Shown: positions 52,341 to 61,289 of the stretch, in pieces
Position numbering within the stretch: the stretch's first letter is position 1
Layout: every line of letters starts with the position of its first letter
NCBI RefSeq assembly: GCF_000497245.1
Contig: NZ_AWTC01000005.1
Span: 166,499-230,498, forward strand
Reading direction: 5' to 3'
Length of the DNA: 64,000 nucleotides
Origin: Sporolactobacillus laevolacticus DSM 442
GTDB taxonomy: Bacteria; Bacillota; Bacilli; Bacillales; Sporolactobacillaceae
Translations under genes and position numbers: made by a program
The notes under the pieces: generated by a model
The model's input: only the letters and a program-made list of their open reading frames with translations
Told to the model about the DNA's origin: nothing
Database searches by the model: none

Positions 52341-53333
52341 TCACGCATTCTGCGTCTGGACTGTGCTCATTGCTTGCTTTGCAGTAATTAGGGCAAGCTT
52401 ATAGACGTCATCTGCTGAGCAGCCGCGCGAAAGATCATTCACCGGTTTACCCAAGCCTTGAAGAATCGGTCCAATCGCAGTGTAACCGCCGAGACGCTGA
52501 ACCATTTTATAACCGATGTTGCCGGCGTCAATGTTTGGAAAAACGAAAACGTTCGCCTTACCGGCAATCGGTGAACCCGGAGCCTTCTTCGCCGCAACTT
52601 CAGGCACGTAGGCAGCGTCAAACTGCAGCTCGCCGTCAACCAAAAGTTCCGGGGCTTTCTCTTTAACAATTTTTACTGCTTCAGTCACTTTGTCAATTGA
52701 AGGATCTTTTGCAGATCCTTTCGTTGAAAAGCTGAGCATAGCGATTCTCGGATCAATCCCAAACATTTTCGCTGTTTCAGCAGATTCAACTGCGATTTCA
52801 GCCAACGTTTCGCTATCCGGTGAAATATTAATGCCGCAGTCAGCAAAAACGAATTCCTTATCTCCTTTTACCAAGATAAATGAACCGGAAATCCGTTTTT
52901 TCCCTGGCTGTGCTTTAATAATCTGAAGCGCCGGTCGAACCGTTTCCGCAGTAGAATGCGCTGCTCCGCTGACCAAACCGTCGGCTTCCCCCAAATAGAC
53001 GAGCATCGTGCCATAATAACATGGATCTTTCAACCATTCCGCCGCCGTCGCCGCATCCGTTTTCCCATTTCTGCGAGCAATAAGCGCTTGGATCATCGGT
53101 TTCATATTGCCATCTGTTTCAGGATGCCTGAACAGAATTTTGTTTTCCGCAGCAAGCTTCTGAACATCAGGTGAAGCGTCTTCCACTTTACCAATTAAAA
53201 TCGGTACAATAACGCCTTCTTGTGCCAGATTTTGAACGGCTTCTACAACACGATCATCTTCGCTTTCAGGAAAAATGATCGATGGTTTTCCTTTTTTTAC
53301 TTCTGCTTTAACTCTGTCAAATAAGTCGGCCAT
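52341..53333 (-). CDS. pta: Phosphate acetyltransferase
   Basis: Interconverts acetyl-CoA and acetyl phosphate. 330 aa, the single-domain EutD/Pta form. Motifs: IIFPESEDDRVVEAVQNLAQ, GEADGLVSGAAHSTAETVRP, FADCGINISPDSETLAEIA, MLSFSTKGSAKDPSIDKV, NVFVFPNIDAGNIGYKMVQR. RBS AAGGGGCGGATGG. In B. subtilis pta lies between lipL and hemQ; hemQ is the divergent neighbour here. Confidence 0.95.
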   Translation of the reverse strand: MADLFDRVKAEVKKGKPSIIFPESEDDRVVEAVQNLAQEGVIVPILIGKVEDASPDVQKLAAENKILFRHPETDGNMKPMIQALIARRNGKTDAATAAEWLKDPCYYGTMLVYLGEADGLVSGAAHSTAETVRPALQIIKAQPGKKRISGSFILVKGDKEFVFADCGINISPDSETLAEIAVESAETAKMFGIDPRIAMLSFSTKGSAKDPSIDKVTEAVKIVKEKAPELLVDGELQFDAAYVPEVAAKKAPGSPIAGKANVFVFPNIDAGNIGYKMVQRLGGYTAIGPILQGLGKPVNDLSRGCSADDVYKLALITAKQAMSTVQTQNA

Positions 53334-53449
53334 TGTTCCATCCGCCCCTTCATAAAATGCTATCTATTAGTTAAGTATAAACCAATTCAGCTTGTCCTAC
53401 ATTTGGAAAGTTATTTTCTTATGCATCCATTCCTATGCTCTATCTATGC

Positions 53450-53455
53450 TATATT
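53450..53455 (+). promoter_or_regulatory. Extended -10 promoter candidate for hemQ
   Basis: TGC followed by TATATT; the implied 5' UTR is about 130 bases and contains GTCCACAGGACGCGG, a single mini-hairpin of family A type (53507-53521). A second TATAAT is present near 53570. Confidence 0.4.
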
Positions 53456-53595
53456 AGATTACGTGAAAAAGAAAACTTGCCGATTGATCCTTTGGCGTTA
53501 ACAGAACGTCCACAGGACGCGGTACCTTATCGCTTATATTCGTTTCCTTACAAATTTTATTTTCTTTATAATAGAACGAGAAAGAGGTGTTCACT

Positions 53596-54342
53596 ATGTC
53601 TGAAGCAGCCCAGACACTAGACGGGTGGTACTGTCTTCATGATTTTCGGACAATAGATTGGTCAGAATGGAAAACAAAATCTGAATGGGAGCGGCAATCT
53701 GCTCTGATGGAATTCAATCAATTTCTTACCCAATCAGAGCTGAATGAGGAGGCACGCGGTGGAAGCTTCGCCATGTACTCCGTACTTGGTCAGAAAGCAG
53801 ATTTTGTAATGATTTCACTTCGTCCGACAATGGACGAGCTGAGTGACCTGGAAACTGAATTTGATAAATCAAAGCTCGCTGAAGTAACTAATCCTGCTTA
53901 TTCTTTTGTCTCAGTTGTGGAGCTGAGCAACTATCTCGGGAAAGACGGCGGCGATCCTTATGCCAATCCCCGCGTTCAGGCACGACTTAAGCCCATTCTA
54001 CCAAAAACGGATTATTTCTGTTTCTATCCGATGGATAAAAGGCGCGAGCATGGGGACAACTGGTACATGCTCCCTATGGAAGAGCGGCGCGAGATGATGA
54101 AAAGCCACGGTCAAATCGGTCGTAAATACGCCGGAAAAATCCATCAGATCATCACAGGATCCGTTGGTTTCGATGACTGGGAATGGGGCGTGACACTCTT
54201 TTCAGACGATCCGCTCCAGTTTAAAAAAATCGTCTATGAGATGCGTTTCGATGAAGCCAGCGCCCGATTTGGTGAATTTGGTACGTTCTTTGTCGGTACG
54301 CAGTTAACTCAAGAATCATTTAGTCAAAAGTTTTCATTATAA
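53596..54342 (+). CDS. hemQ: Coproheme decarboxylase HemQ (YwfI)
   Basis: Converts coproheme III to heme b in the Gram-positive pathway. 248 aa of the chlorite-dismutase-like fold. Markers: [59 protein letters not shown] and [20 protein letters not shown] (heme-ligand His region). The frame starts at a GTG at 53587, but AAAGAGG and ATG at 53596 fit best. Divergent from pta as in B. subtilis. Confidence 0.93.
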   Translation: MSEAAQTLDGWYCLHDFRTIDWSEWKTKSEWERQSALMEFNQFLTQSELNEEARGGSFAMYSVLGQKADFVMISLRPTMDELSDLETEFDKSKLAEVTNPAYSFVSVVELSNYLGKDGGDPYANPRVQARLKPILPKTDYFCFYPMDKRREHGDNWYMLPMEERREMMKSHGQIGRKYAGKIHQIITGSVGFDDWEWGVTLFSDDPLQFKKIVYEMRFDEASARFGEFGTFFVGTQLTQESFSQKFSL

Positions 54343-54374
54343 AAGGTTGGTTTCTCTCCATAATGTTGGCTTTA

Positions 54375-54415
54375 AACAAGTTCCTCTTCTTACTTCAGAG
54401 GAACATTGTTTTTTT
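54375..54415 (+). terminator. Terminator after hemQ
   Basis: AACAAGTTCCTCT/AGAGGAAC-A-TTGTT stem with one bulged A, then TTTTTT. Confidence 0.82.
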
Positions 54416-54498
54416 ACAAGGCAACTGCGATTAAGAGCGGAAGCCATAAACCATGAGCAGCTGCCGCACCATTTCTTTAATGAAGGAGCGCTTTTGTC

Positions 54499-54813
54499 TT
54501 GTCACGAGCATTGAACAACGGACCTGTAATTCGGCAAGAAAAAGACACGGTTAAAAAAATGATCGCGATCTACTGTCGGAAAAAACATCATCATCAGGAA
54601 CTGTGCGATGAATGTCGAGATCTGCAGCTCTATGCTTTGAAAAGGCTATCGCATTGTCCATTTGGTGAGAAAAAGACAGCCTGTTCCAACTGCGAAGTGC
54701 ATTGCTACAGCCCGATTTATCGAAAAAAAATCAAAACTGTGATGCGCTGCGCCGGCATTTGGATGCTTTTGTACCATCCCGTCTTCTCAGTCAAGCATCT
54801 GTTAAAAAAATAA
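54499..54813 (+). CDS. Nitrous oxide-stimulated promoter family protein
   Basis: A 104-aa Cys-rich protein. It has EKDTVKKMIAIYCRKKHHH, LCDECRDLQLYALKRLSHCP, ACSNCEVHCYSPIYRKKIK and a hydrophobic C-terminus with WMLLYHPVFSVKHLL. The CxxC...CxxC...C pattern may bind a metal. The family is widespread and uncharacterised. A TTG start at 54499 follows AAGGAGC by 10 bases. Confidence 0.82.
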   Translation: MSRALNNGPVIRQEKDTVKKMIAIYCRKKHHHQELCDECRDLQLYALKRLSHCPFGEKKTACSNCEVHCYSPIYRKKIKTVMRCAGIWMLLYHPVFSVKHLLKK

Positions 54814-54872
54814 AACGTACAGGCTACTACTACCTTTGAGAAATAAAATAAACTCTCTTTAAACCAATGAAT

Positions 54873-54899
54873 GGACGCCGTCTTCGGCGCCCATTTTTT
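54873..54899 (+). terminator. Terminator downstream of the Cys-rich gene
   Basis: GGACGCCG/CGGCGCCC with one mismatch, TCTT loop, then ATTTTTT. Confidence 0.75.
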
Positions 54900-54950
54900 C
54901 ATGGAAAATGCGTGTGAAGGTCGCAGCTTTTTCCGTATGCTTCACTATTT

Positions 54951-54979
54951 GTCATCATTTGTTCCGTCCAGCATAGGCT
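54951..54979 (+). promoter_or_regulatory. SigE-like promoter candidate for cwlJ-gerQ
   Basis: GTCATCAT, 13-base spacer, CATAGGCT resembles the SigE pattern (about GTCATATT and CATACANT). cwlJ-gerQ is expected to be mother-cell expressed. Matches are partial. Confidence 0.35.
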
Positions 54980-55062
54980 TTAAGTGTAATAAAAAACAGG
55001 AGAGTGCTTATACATCGAAATAAGGTATGAATTGCGTCTGATACAAAGGAGGATGAACGGCG

Positions 55063-55485
55063 ATGGCCGTGGTTCAACACAACTCGAGTGATGTCTCACT
55101 CCTCGCCCGACTGATGCGAGCAGAGGCAGAAGGTGACGGCCAGCTGGGCATGCTGTTGGTCGGCAATGTCGGTGTGAATCGTGTGCTCGGCAACTGCCTT
55201 GACTTTGAGGGACTGAGAACGATCCCACAGATGGTCTTTCAAAGCCCGGGTGGGTTTGAAGCGACACAAAAAGGTTACTTTTATCAGGCTGCTCGATCGC
55301 AGGATAAGCGGCTCGCCCAGCGTGTTCTTAATGGCGAACGATTTAATCCGGCGACAAATTCACTTTGGTTTTTCCAGCCTTCGGGAGCCTGCCCTGCACA
55401 ATGGTATAACCAATGGAATACCGGACGTTTTAAAGCGCACTGCTTCTTTGCACCTTCTCAATCCGTTTGCCCGAATGTCTATTGA
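55063..55485 (+). CDS. cwlJ: Spore cortex lytic enzyme CwlJ
   Basis: A 140-aa cortex hydrolase of the SleB/CwlJ catalytic domain with no signal peptide, as expected for CwlJ, which is deposited from the mother cell into the coat. Motifs: SLLARLMRAEAEGDGQLGML (catalytic Glu), VGNVGVNRVL, and a C-terminal PATNSLWFFQPSGACPAQWY. AAAGGAGG upstream. gerQ follows 36 bases later; in germination CwlJ needs GerQ for coat retention and responds to Ca-dipicolinate. Confidence 0.92.
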   Translation: MAVVQHNSSDVSLLARLMRAEAEGDGQLGMLLVGNVGVNRVLGNCLDFEGLRTIPQMVFQSPGGFEATQKGYFYQAARSQDKRLAQRVLNGERFNPATNSLWFFQPSGACPAQWYNQWNTGRFKAHCFFAPSQSVCPNVY

Positions 55486-55521
55486 AGATATTCATTTTAT
55501 AGTTAAGGAGTGAATCTACTT

Positions 55522-56061
55522 ATGGGTGTTCAATTTCCACCAGACAGCTGGCCTTATGGCGCTGCATTCAGTCCCGAAGCCGGCAACACAGCAGACTGGG
55601 ACGCATCAAGGCAACAAGTTGCACCGCAGCAAACAGGAACTGGCACATTTCCTTTTCAGGGGCAACTGACACAGCAGACAGGACCAACGCCGCCTGTAGC
55701 CCAAACCATGCCCTATCCGTTTCCGTCTTACACGGTACCGGTGCCACAGGCAGGCCAGCCGCCAGTACAGGTTATTCCGCCGCAGGGCTTGCCTCTCCCT
55801 TTAGTTGAACAATCATACATTGAGAATATTTTACGGCTCAATCTTGGAAAAACGGCGACCGTCTATTGTACTTTTGAAGGAAACAGTCAGTGGAATGCCA
55901 AGAAATTTACAGGCACTGTCGAGGCAGCCGGACGTGACCATGTGATTATCGAAGATGAAGCAACCCGAATCCGCTATCTCATCCCAATGGTTTTTGTGAA
56001 TTACTTTGAGTTCGTCGGTCCCCTCAACTATGAATACCCCTATGGACCACAGAGACCTTGA
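55522..56061 (+). CDS. gerQ: Spore coat protein GerQ
   Basis: A 179-aa protein in two parts: a Pro/Gln-rich N-terminus (TGTGTFPFQGQLTQQTGPTP) and a conserved C-terminal domain VEQSYIENILRLNLGKTATV then FVNYFEFVGPLNY. GerQ is a transglutaminase substrate that holds CwlJ in the coat. The N-terminus carries many Gln and few Lys, consistent with crosslinking. AAGGAG precedes ATG at 55522; an in-frame GTG four codons earlier overlaps the RBS. Confidence 0.92.
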   Translation: MGVQFPPDSWPYGAAFSPEAGNTADWDASRQQVAPQQTGTGTFPFQGQLTQQTGPTPPVAQTMPYPFPSYTVPVPQAGQPPVQVIPPQGLPLPLVEQSYIENILRLNLGKTATVYCTFEGNSQWNAKKFTGTVEAAGRDHVIIEDEATRIRYLIPMVFVNYFEFVGPLNYEYPYGPQRP

Positions 56062-56120
56062 TGAAGAACCTTCCTTTTGCTGAGCGATCGTATGAATCAT
56101 TCGCTTAATCGTCTTTAAAC

Positions 56121-56156
56121 AACGGAGCATGCCGTCATGGGCATGCTCCGTTTTTT
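56121..56156. terminator. Terminator between gerQ and ywdK
   Basis: AACGGAGCATGCC/GGCATGCTCCGTT with a short loop and six T on the plus strand; it abuts the end of ywdK. Confidence 0.88.
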
Positions 56157-56530
56157 CATGTACGTAATGCGGCAAGGACAACAAGCACCCAGCTTACTAG
56201 AAAAGCAACGCCGCCGATCGGCGTAATCGCTCCAAGTACACGGACTCCGCTCAGCGTTAACGCGTAAAGACTGCCGGAGAAAAGAAGGACACCGACCGCC
56301 ATTAGCCATCCTGACCACGCGAGCAAGGTTCCTTGGCCACTGAAAACAGTCAATGCAAGAATACCAATAATAATTAATCCCAGCGCATGAACCATTTGAT
56401 AATGAACACCTGTTTGAAACACCGCAAGGTCTTGGTCATCGAGACGTGTCTTTAATACATGCGCCCCGAAAGCTCCGAAGACCACGGATAAAAAGGCCAG
56501 AACGGCCCCGATTATGATGAATAGTTTCAT
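56156..56530 (-). CDS. ywdK: DUF423 membrane protein YwdK
   Basis: A 124-aa protein with four helices. MKLFIIIGAVLAFLSVVFGA, FGAHVLKTRLDDQDLAVFQT, GVHYQMVHALGL and SGSLYALTLSGVRVLGAITP are the DUF423 signature. Function unknown. GAGGGGAATG selects the ATG at 56530 over the open frame to 56599. It is adjacent to gerQ as in B. subtilis. Confidence 0.9.
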   Translation of the reverse strand: MKLFIIIGAVLAFLSVVFGAFGAHVLKTRLDDQDLAVFQTGVHYQMVHALGLIIIGILALTVFSGQGTLLAWSGWLMAVGVLLFSGSLYALTLSGVRVLGAITPIGGVAFLVSWVLVVLAALRT

Positions 56531-56751
56531 GAACTCATTCCCCTCACTGCTTGTTCTTGCACCTATTCTATCATTGTTTCCCAAAATCGTTGTCATCAAC
56601 GCTCGATTAGGTAGTGAATCGTTGATGCGATCCTTATGTCTCTGCCTTTTAACCTCCCGTTAAGAAAAACCGGGCAAAAAGCGCCCGGTTCGTACTCCCG
56701 CAAGACGCGGTGGCTGGGCACTAACCTTGACTACGCTCCGATTGCTCGCTT

Positions 56752-56837
56752 TCCGCGGGCGATCCGTGAGCCTCCTCAGACAGGCGGTAATCTGCGGGGT
56801 CTCACTTGGCTCGCGATTCCCGCAGGAGTCTCGCATC
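56752..56837. repeat. Family B dispersed repeat, copy 5
   Basis: TGCTCGCTTTCCGCGGGCGA, TCCGTGAGCCTCCTCAGACA, CTGCGGGGTCTCACTTGGCT and CCCGCAGGAGTCTCGCA. It is closest to the common Bacillales form of this repeat. The upstream 56600-56750 contains a GGGC/GCCC-rich imperfect hairpin but no gene. Confidence 0.82.
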
Positions 56838-56892
56838 TGCGCGTTTGATCATCAACTTGGTTTTGCCAAAAATCGTATACTTTCTTTACTTG

Positions 56893-56929
56893 AAAAAAAG
56901 CGGTCACGGGAATGATCTTCCGTGATCGC
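56893..56929 (-). terminator. Terminator after the beta-hydroxyacid dehydrogenase gene
   Basis: Minus strand GCGATCACGG/CCGTGACCGC (one wobble) with a 10-base loop and CTTTTTTTC. Confidence 0.82.
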
Positions 56930-56948
56930 TCTGATGCTCTTTTATCAA

Positions 56949-57818
56949 TTATTCTTTCCAATATTTTTTGAAGATTGCTTGTGTGCCGCTGTTTTCCTCG
57001 CCTTGTTCTGCCAGCTCATCATAAATCTTCTTGGACAAAGAAAGTCCCGGCGTTTCGAATCCCATGGCTTCCGCTGATTCCAGAGCAATACGCTCGTCTT
57101 TTATTAAATGTTTGACGTAAAAACCAGGTTCGAAATCACCCTTTAGCATACGGCGACCGAGATTGGTCAGTGACCAGCTTCCGGCCGCACCGGTTTCAAT
57201 GCTCTCCATCACTTTATCTGTATCCAAACCGGCGTGTTTTGCATAGCCAAGCGCCTCAGCAACACCAATCATATTCGAGGCAATCGCGATCTGATTTGCC
57301 ATTTTAGTATGTTGGCCTGCTCCAGCTTTTCCTTGGTAGACGATCTTCTTACCCATCGCTTGAAACACAGGCGCGAGTGCCTCGGCATCTTCTTGATTAC
57401 CGCCAATCATGATCGAAAGTGTTCCATTTTGCGCACCTACATCGCCGCCGGAAACCGGTGCATCCAGTGCGTGCAGTCCTTTTTCTGTGGCCGCTTCATA
57501 AATTTTTTCTGCCAATTGCGGCGAAGAGGTTGTCATATCAATCAGATAAGCTCCGGATTTGGCATGATCAATAATCCCATTGTCAAAATAAACAGAAGCC
57601 ACATCTTTAGGATAGCCGACTATCGTAATGACCACATCGGCACCTTCAGCGGCTTCCGCAGGACTTGACTTCCAGACGGCACCCTCTGCGAGGAGATCCT
57701 CCGCCTTGCTTTTTGTTCGATTGTACACCTGAAGCGTAAAACCCGCTTTCATCAGATTGCGGATCATACCTTTGCCCATGACCCCTGTACCAACAAATCC
57801 AATGGTTTTCACTGCCAT
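56949..57818 (-). CDS. Beta-hydroxyacid dehydrogenase, YkwC-like
   Basis: A 289-aa NAD(P)-dependent dehydrogenase of the 3-hydroxyisobutyrate/tartronate-semialdehyde family. The Rossmann segment is TIGFVGTGVMGKGMIRNLMK; the substrate motif is DAPVSGGDVGAQNGTLSIMI; the catalytic Lys lies in GQHTKMANQIAIASNMIGV. The exact substrate is not predictable; YkwC-type enzymes are a good guess. ATG at 57818 preferred over 57827. No linked pathway genes. Confidence 0.85.
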   Translation of the reverse strand: MAVKTIGFVGTGVMGKGMIRNLMKAGFTLQVYNRTKSKAEDLLAEGAVWKSSPAEAAEGADVVITIVGYPKDVASVYFDNGIIDHAKSGAYLIDMTTSSPQLAEKIYEAATEKGLHALDAPVSGGDVGAQNGTLSIMIGGNQEDAEALAPVFQAMGKKIVYQGKAGAGQHTKMANQIAIASNMIGVAEALGYAKHAGLDTDKVMESIETGAAGSWSLTNLGRRMLKGDFEPGFYVKHLIKDERIALESAEAMGFETPGLSLSKKIYDELAEQGEENSGTQAIFKKYWKE

Positions 57819-57901
57819 TCGTCCCACTCGCTTTCATGTCTTTATCGCATACGTTTACGATAGCATGAACCGCGCTTGTTTTCACGTTATATGCAAAACG
57901 A

Positions 57902-59161
57902 TCATACTTTCCGGATTTGGAAAAAGTGGGTGAATATCCAAGGGTACTGCGGCATAGCAAAGTTCAGCTGCCAGGTGCCAATCCCTCCAAGTCTTGAATT
58001 ATAGACAATCTGCGATTTTGCAGACAGGCTGCGTACATCCTCAAACCAGACAACATGATTACGGCCCAAGTCATCCGTGTAGTAAAAATAAGCGGCTTGA
58101 TCTGCCACAGAATAATTAATCGGCACTTGTTCACTCATCGCAAGATTAATAGCCGCTTGATAAGGAATTGCTCGGCCGGGCGTCTGGCTTGAATAGGGAA
58201 TGACCCAATCATAGCCATAAAACGGAGTACCCATGATAATTTTATTACGATCCATCAAGCTCGCAGCGTAATTCACAGTATCTCTAACATTCTGAATCGG
58301 TGCGGTAGGTCCAGGTTCACTACCCGCATGATGCCAGTCATAGGCCATGATGAAAAATTGGTCGACAATGGCTCCAATCGCCGCATAATCATAGCCGCGT
58401 ACCCAAGGCACCGTGTCGTCAGTCTTCGCCGGAACCGCGATGCTGAGATTCAGCCCAGCCGCCTGCGTACGCTCCTTCAATGCTTGGAGAAACATGACAA
58501 AGGCGTTTCGGTCAGCAGGAAGCACCCCTTCAAAATCAATATTAATTCCACCATATCCATTGGAGGTTGCATAATTAATCATATTGTCGATAAGCCTCTG
58601 CTGAACATCCGGCGTGTTCAGTACGCGCTGTACAAGTGCTGAATTAAATCCGGTCGCCGTCAGATTCGTTACTGTTATTACCGGCGTGACCCTGCCGCGC
58701 CATGAAGCGAGAACAGCCGCGTTATCATTAAGTGTGCTAAGATCGCCGTTCCAATTAAAATGGATCTCGAACAATCCAATATAGGTGAGGTACGGCGCAT
58801 TATCAGCAATCACCGCCTGATCAACCGCCGGTGTTCTCAGCTGCGTATAACTAAAATGGGTTGCCACATGACGTTCAATCGTCGGCAAATTAATTTTTTG
58901 TCCCGGGCTTATCTGTTCGGGATTTATTCCGGGATTCGCCTGAATCAACGCGTTTAATGGCACATAAGCCATTCGTGAAATGATCCAAAGACTGTCGCCC
59001 GGCTGTACCGTATACACATCAATAGGCACCAGTAATGCCTGACCAGTGACAATATTGGTAGCTGTCAGTCCATTTGTTGCTCTTAATGTATTCAGAGGAA
59101 CATCAAATTTCTGGCTGATTCCAAATAACGAGTCCCCAGTCTTTACTGTATAGACAAACAT
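57902..59161 (-). CDS. Spore germination glycoside hydrolase (SleL/YaaH type, 2 LysM + GH18)
   Basis: 419 aa. Two LysM repeats (YTVKTGDSLFGISQKF at 4-46; YTVQPGDSLWIISRMA at 50-93) precede a GH18 domain. The catalytic strand is GYGGINIDFEGV, the DxxDxDxE motif in its SleL form (Glu near 214). No signal peptide, as for SleL/YaaH enzymes deposited on forespores, where they act as N-acetylglucosaminidases on muramic-delta-lactam cortex fragments. It is a single-gene unit. Confidence 0.88.
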   Translation of the reverse strand: MFVYTVKTGDSLFGISQKFDVPLNTLRATNGLTATNIVTGQALLVPIDVYTVQPGDSLWIISRMAYVPLNALIQANPGINPEQISPGQKINLPTIERHVATHFSYTQLRTPAVDQAVIADNAPYLTYIGLFEIHFNWNGDLSTLNDNAAVLASWRGRVTPVITVTNLTATGFNSALVQRVLNTPDVQQRLIDNMINYATSNGYGGINIDFEGVLPADRNAFVMFLQALKERTQAAGLNLSIAVPAKTDDTVPWVRGYDYAAIGAIVDQFFIMAYDWHHAGSEPGPTAPIQNVRDTVNYAASLMDRNKIIMGTPFYGYDWVIPYSSQTPGRAIPYQAAINLAMSEQVPINYSVADQAAYFYYTDDLGRNHVVWFEDVRSLSAKSQIVYNSRLGGIGTWQLNFAMPQYPWIFTHFFQIRKV

Positions 59162-59439
59162 AGTTCCACCCTTCCTCGCGCGCCACGATTTGCAGGCATA
59201 CCATATTCTGCAGATGCATAGGCATTTCTCTCTATTTTATTCAGCATAAGCGGAACGGTTCCAAAAGAGACCATAGCGGTGCAGCGAAAAAAAGGTTATT
59301 ATTAAGGACGCTGCTAGTTTTATAGCATAACTCGGTTACGCTAAGTTATTGTTCCTCGGCTCGCAACGAAGCATGAACGAACGATTTTATTTGGCCATTC
59401 ATAGAGTATAGAAATAATGGAAGGAAATGAGGTTTGTTT

Positions 59440-60627
59440 ATGGCTGAATTCATCCCATCTCGGCAGGTTCAATCGCTACCTGCCAATTACTTCACAAGTA
59501 TGGACCGCCGTATTAATTCGGTGGTCAAGCAAGGTATTGATGTTATTCATCTTCATACCGGCAGCCCTGATCAGCCCACTCCCAATTCGATTATCCAAGC
59601 GATGAATAAAGCTGCCCAAAATCCGGAAAATCAAGGCTATCCACCCGCCGGTGGCAAATCATCCCTTAAAGAAGCGATCAGTGAATTCTATAGGCGTGAA
59701 TATGGTGTTTCTATTGATCCGGAGACTGAAATTACCGTGTTTGACGGAGCAACCGTCGCCATTGCGGCCTTGCCACAGGCAATGCTGAATCCGGGAGACG
59801 TCATGTTGACCACCGATCCCGGGTATCCGATGTATTTTGTTTGCCCTTCTCTTGCCGGAGCTGAGGTTTACGGTATACCGGTTCGCGCAGAAGACGACTT
59901 TTTACCGAATTATAAAACAATACCAGAAGACACGCTGCAAAAGGCTCGCCTTTTGATGCTGAACTACCCGAACAATCCGACCGGAGCGATGGCAACGGAA
60001 GAGTTCTTTGCCGATACCGTTCGTTTCTCACAGGAACATCATATTCCGGTCGTTCATGATTTTGCCTACGGTGCTTTCGGTTTCGACGGCAAGCGCCCAC
60101 TCAGTTTTCTACAGACACCGGGTGCAAAGGAGCAAGGAATCGAAATCTACACATTTTCAAAAACGTATAATATGGCCGGATTCCGTATCGGATTCGCGGT
60201 CGGCAACGCTTCAATCATCCGAGCGTTAAGCCAATTCCATGATATCGACCATTCAGACGTTCCGAGTGCTATTCAAGATGCCGCTGCTGCTGCTTTGCTC
60301 GGATCGCAGCAATCCGTTCAAGAATTATGCGCGCTCTATGAACGGCGTCGTAATGTGCTCGTTTCCAGCATGCGTGCCATCGGCTGGGATGTTCGGGCAC
60401 CTAAAGGCTCGTTTTTCTGTTGGTTCAAGGTCCCGGAAGGTTACACATCTGAATCCTTTGCCGACGCTCTGCTTGAACGCGCGCATGTTGCAGTTGCGCC
60501 AGGTGCCGGCTTTGGCGCACATGGCGATCAATTCGTCCGTGCCGGCTTGCTAGAATCAGAGGACCGCCTGCGCGAAGCCGCGGAACGAATCAAAGCGTCC
60601 GGCGTCTTGCAAACACTTAATGTATGA
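59440..60627 (+). CDS. PLP-dependent class I/II aminotransferase
   Basis: A 395-aa fold-type I aminotransferase. It has TGSPDQPTPNSIIQAM, the cofactor-phosphate region DGATVAIAALPQAMLNPGD, LMLNYPNNPTGAMATEEFFA, and the Schiff-base Lys in YTFSKTYNMAGFRIGFAVGN. Similar to PatA/YwfG-like enzymes and LL-diaminopimelate-type aminotransferases; the amino donor is unknown. ATG at 59440, behind GGAAATGAGG, is preferred over a TTG at 59434. In B. subtilis ywfG is near this region, but no bacilysin genes are seen here. Confidence 0.82.
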   Translation: MAEFIPSRQVQSLPANYFTSMDRRINSVVKQGIDVIHLHTGSPDQPTPNSIIQAMNKAAQNPENQGYPPAGGKSSLKEAISEFYRREYGVSIDPETEITVFDGATVAIAALPQAMLNPGDVMLTTDPGYPMYFVCPSLAGAEVYGIPVRAEDDFLPNYKTIPEDTLQKARLLMLNYPNNPTGAMATEEFFADTVRFSQEHHIPVVHDFAYGAFGFDGKRPLSFLQTPGAKEQGIEIYTFSKTYNMAGFRIGFAVGNASIIRALSQFHDIDHSDVPSAIQDAAAAALLGSQQSVQELCALYERRRNVLVSSMRAIGWDVRAPKGSFFCWFKVPEGYTSESFADALLERAHVAVAPGAGFGAHGDQFVRAGLLESEDRLREAAERIKASGVLQTLNV

Positions 60628-60639
60628 AAAATGAACCAA

Positions 60640-60686
60640 AAAAGAAGGAACTTTTCGCCTGTTCAAGTGAAAAGTTCCTTCTTTTG
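60640..60686. terminator. Bidirectional terminator between aminotransferase and yisL
   Basis: AAAAGAAGGAACTTTTC/GAAAAGTTCCTTCTTTT, 17-bp stem with a 12-base loop and flanking A/T runs. Confidence 0.88.
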
Positions 60687-61016
60687 TTAAATAATCTTGT
60701 AACCGATCAACAAAATCAAAATCAAGTCTATGGCAAGCAGCACGAGAAACGGTACCGTTGACTTTTGTTTCTTCCTCCTGCCCAGCACCATCTCCATCAA
60801 TCCGATGAGCAGGATGGCGAGAACGCCTTTTAGCAGAAAGATGATCGGGAAATGAATCAGAAACAGCAGCCAAATTCCTGTGATGATCATGACCAGGTAG
60901 GAAAGACGCAGCCCCATGATCCAGCCTTTTTGCCGATAGAACGCGAAACTGAAAATAAACAGCAGAACTAAGATACCCCAGACCCCGCTATGTATTTGCA
61001 GCACTACTTCTTTCAT
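60687..61016 (-). CDS. yisL: YisL family (UPF0344) membrane protein
   Basis: A 109-aa protein of four helices. MKEVVLQIHSGVWGILVLLF and the pattern RLSYLVMIITGIWLLF match YisL/DUF1516. Function unknown. AGGGGGG precedes the ATG at 61016; the longer frame to 61049 overlaps the RBS. Confidence 0.8.
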   Translation of the reverse strand: MKEVVLQIHSGVWGILVLLFIFSFAFYRQKGWIMGLRLSYLVMIITGIWLLFLIHFPIIFLLKGVLAILLIGLMEMVLGRRKKQKSTVPFLVLLAIDLILILLIGYKII

Positions 61017-61242
61017 TAAGAAATCCCCCCTGTCCAGGTATGATGCCAATTCCTATATTTATTCTATCATGAATTCGGCAGGAACCTCATATTTTGACCT
61101 TCTGTCATTCTGTCCAGCATGTTCATGAATTTACCGGCAAAATACCGTGCAATCACAGCCCATGCAGATTGAAAAATCGATATTCGACAAACGAATCGCG
61201 ATAAATCAGTAATTACTACAAACCTAAACTTCTCTTTAAGAA

Positions 61243-61272
61243 AAACCGAGACGATTGCGCCTCGATTTTTTC
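61243..61272 (-). terminator. Terminator of the lysine permease gene
   Basis: Minus strand AATCGAG/CTCGGTT (one G-U) with a 10-base loop, then TTTTC. Confidence 0.75.
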
Positions 61273-61289
61273 ATCACATACTTTAATTT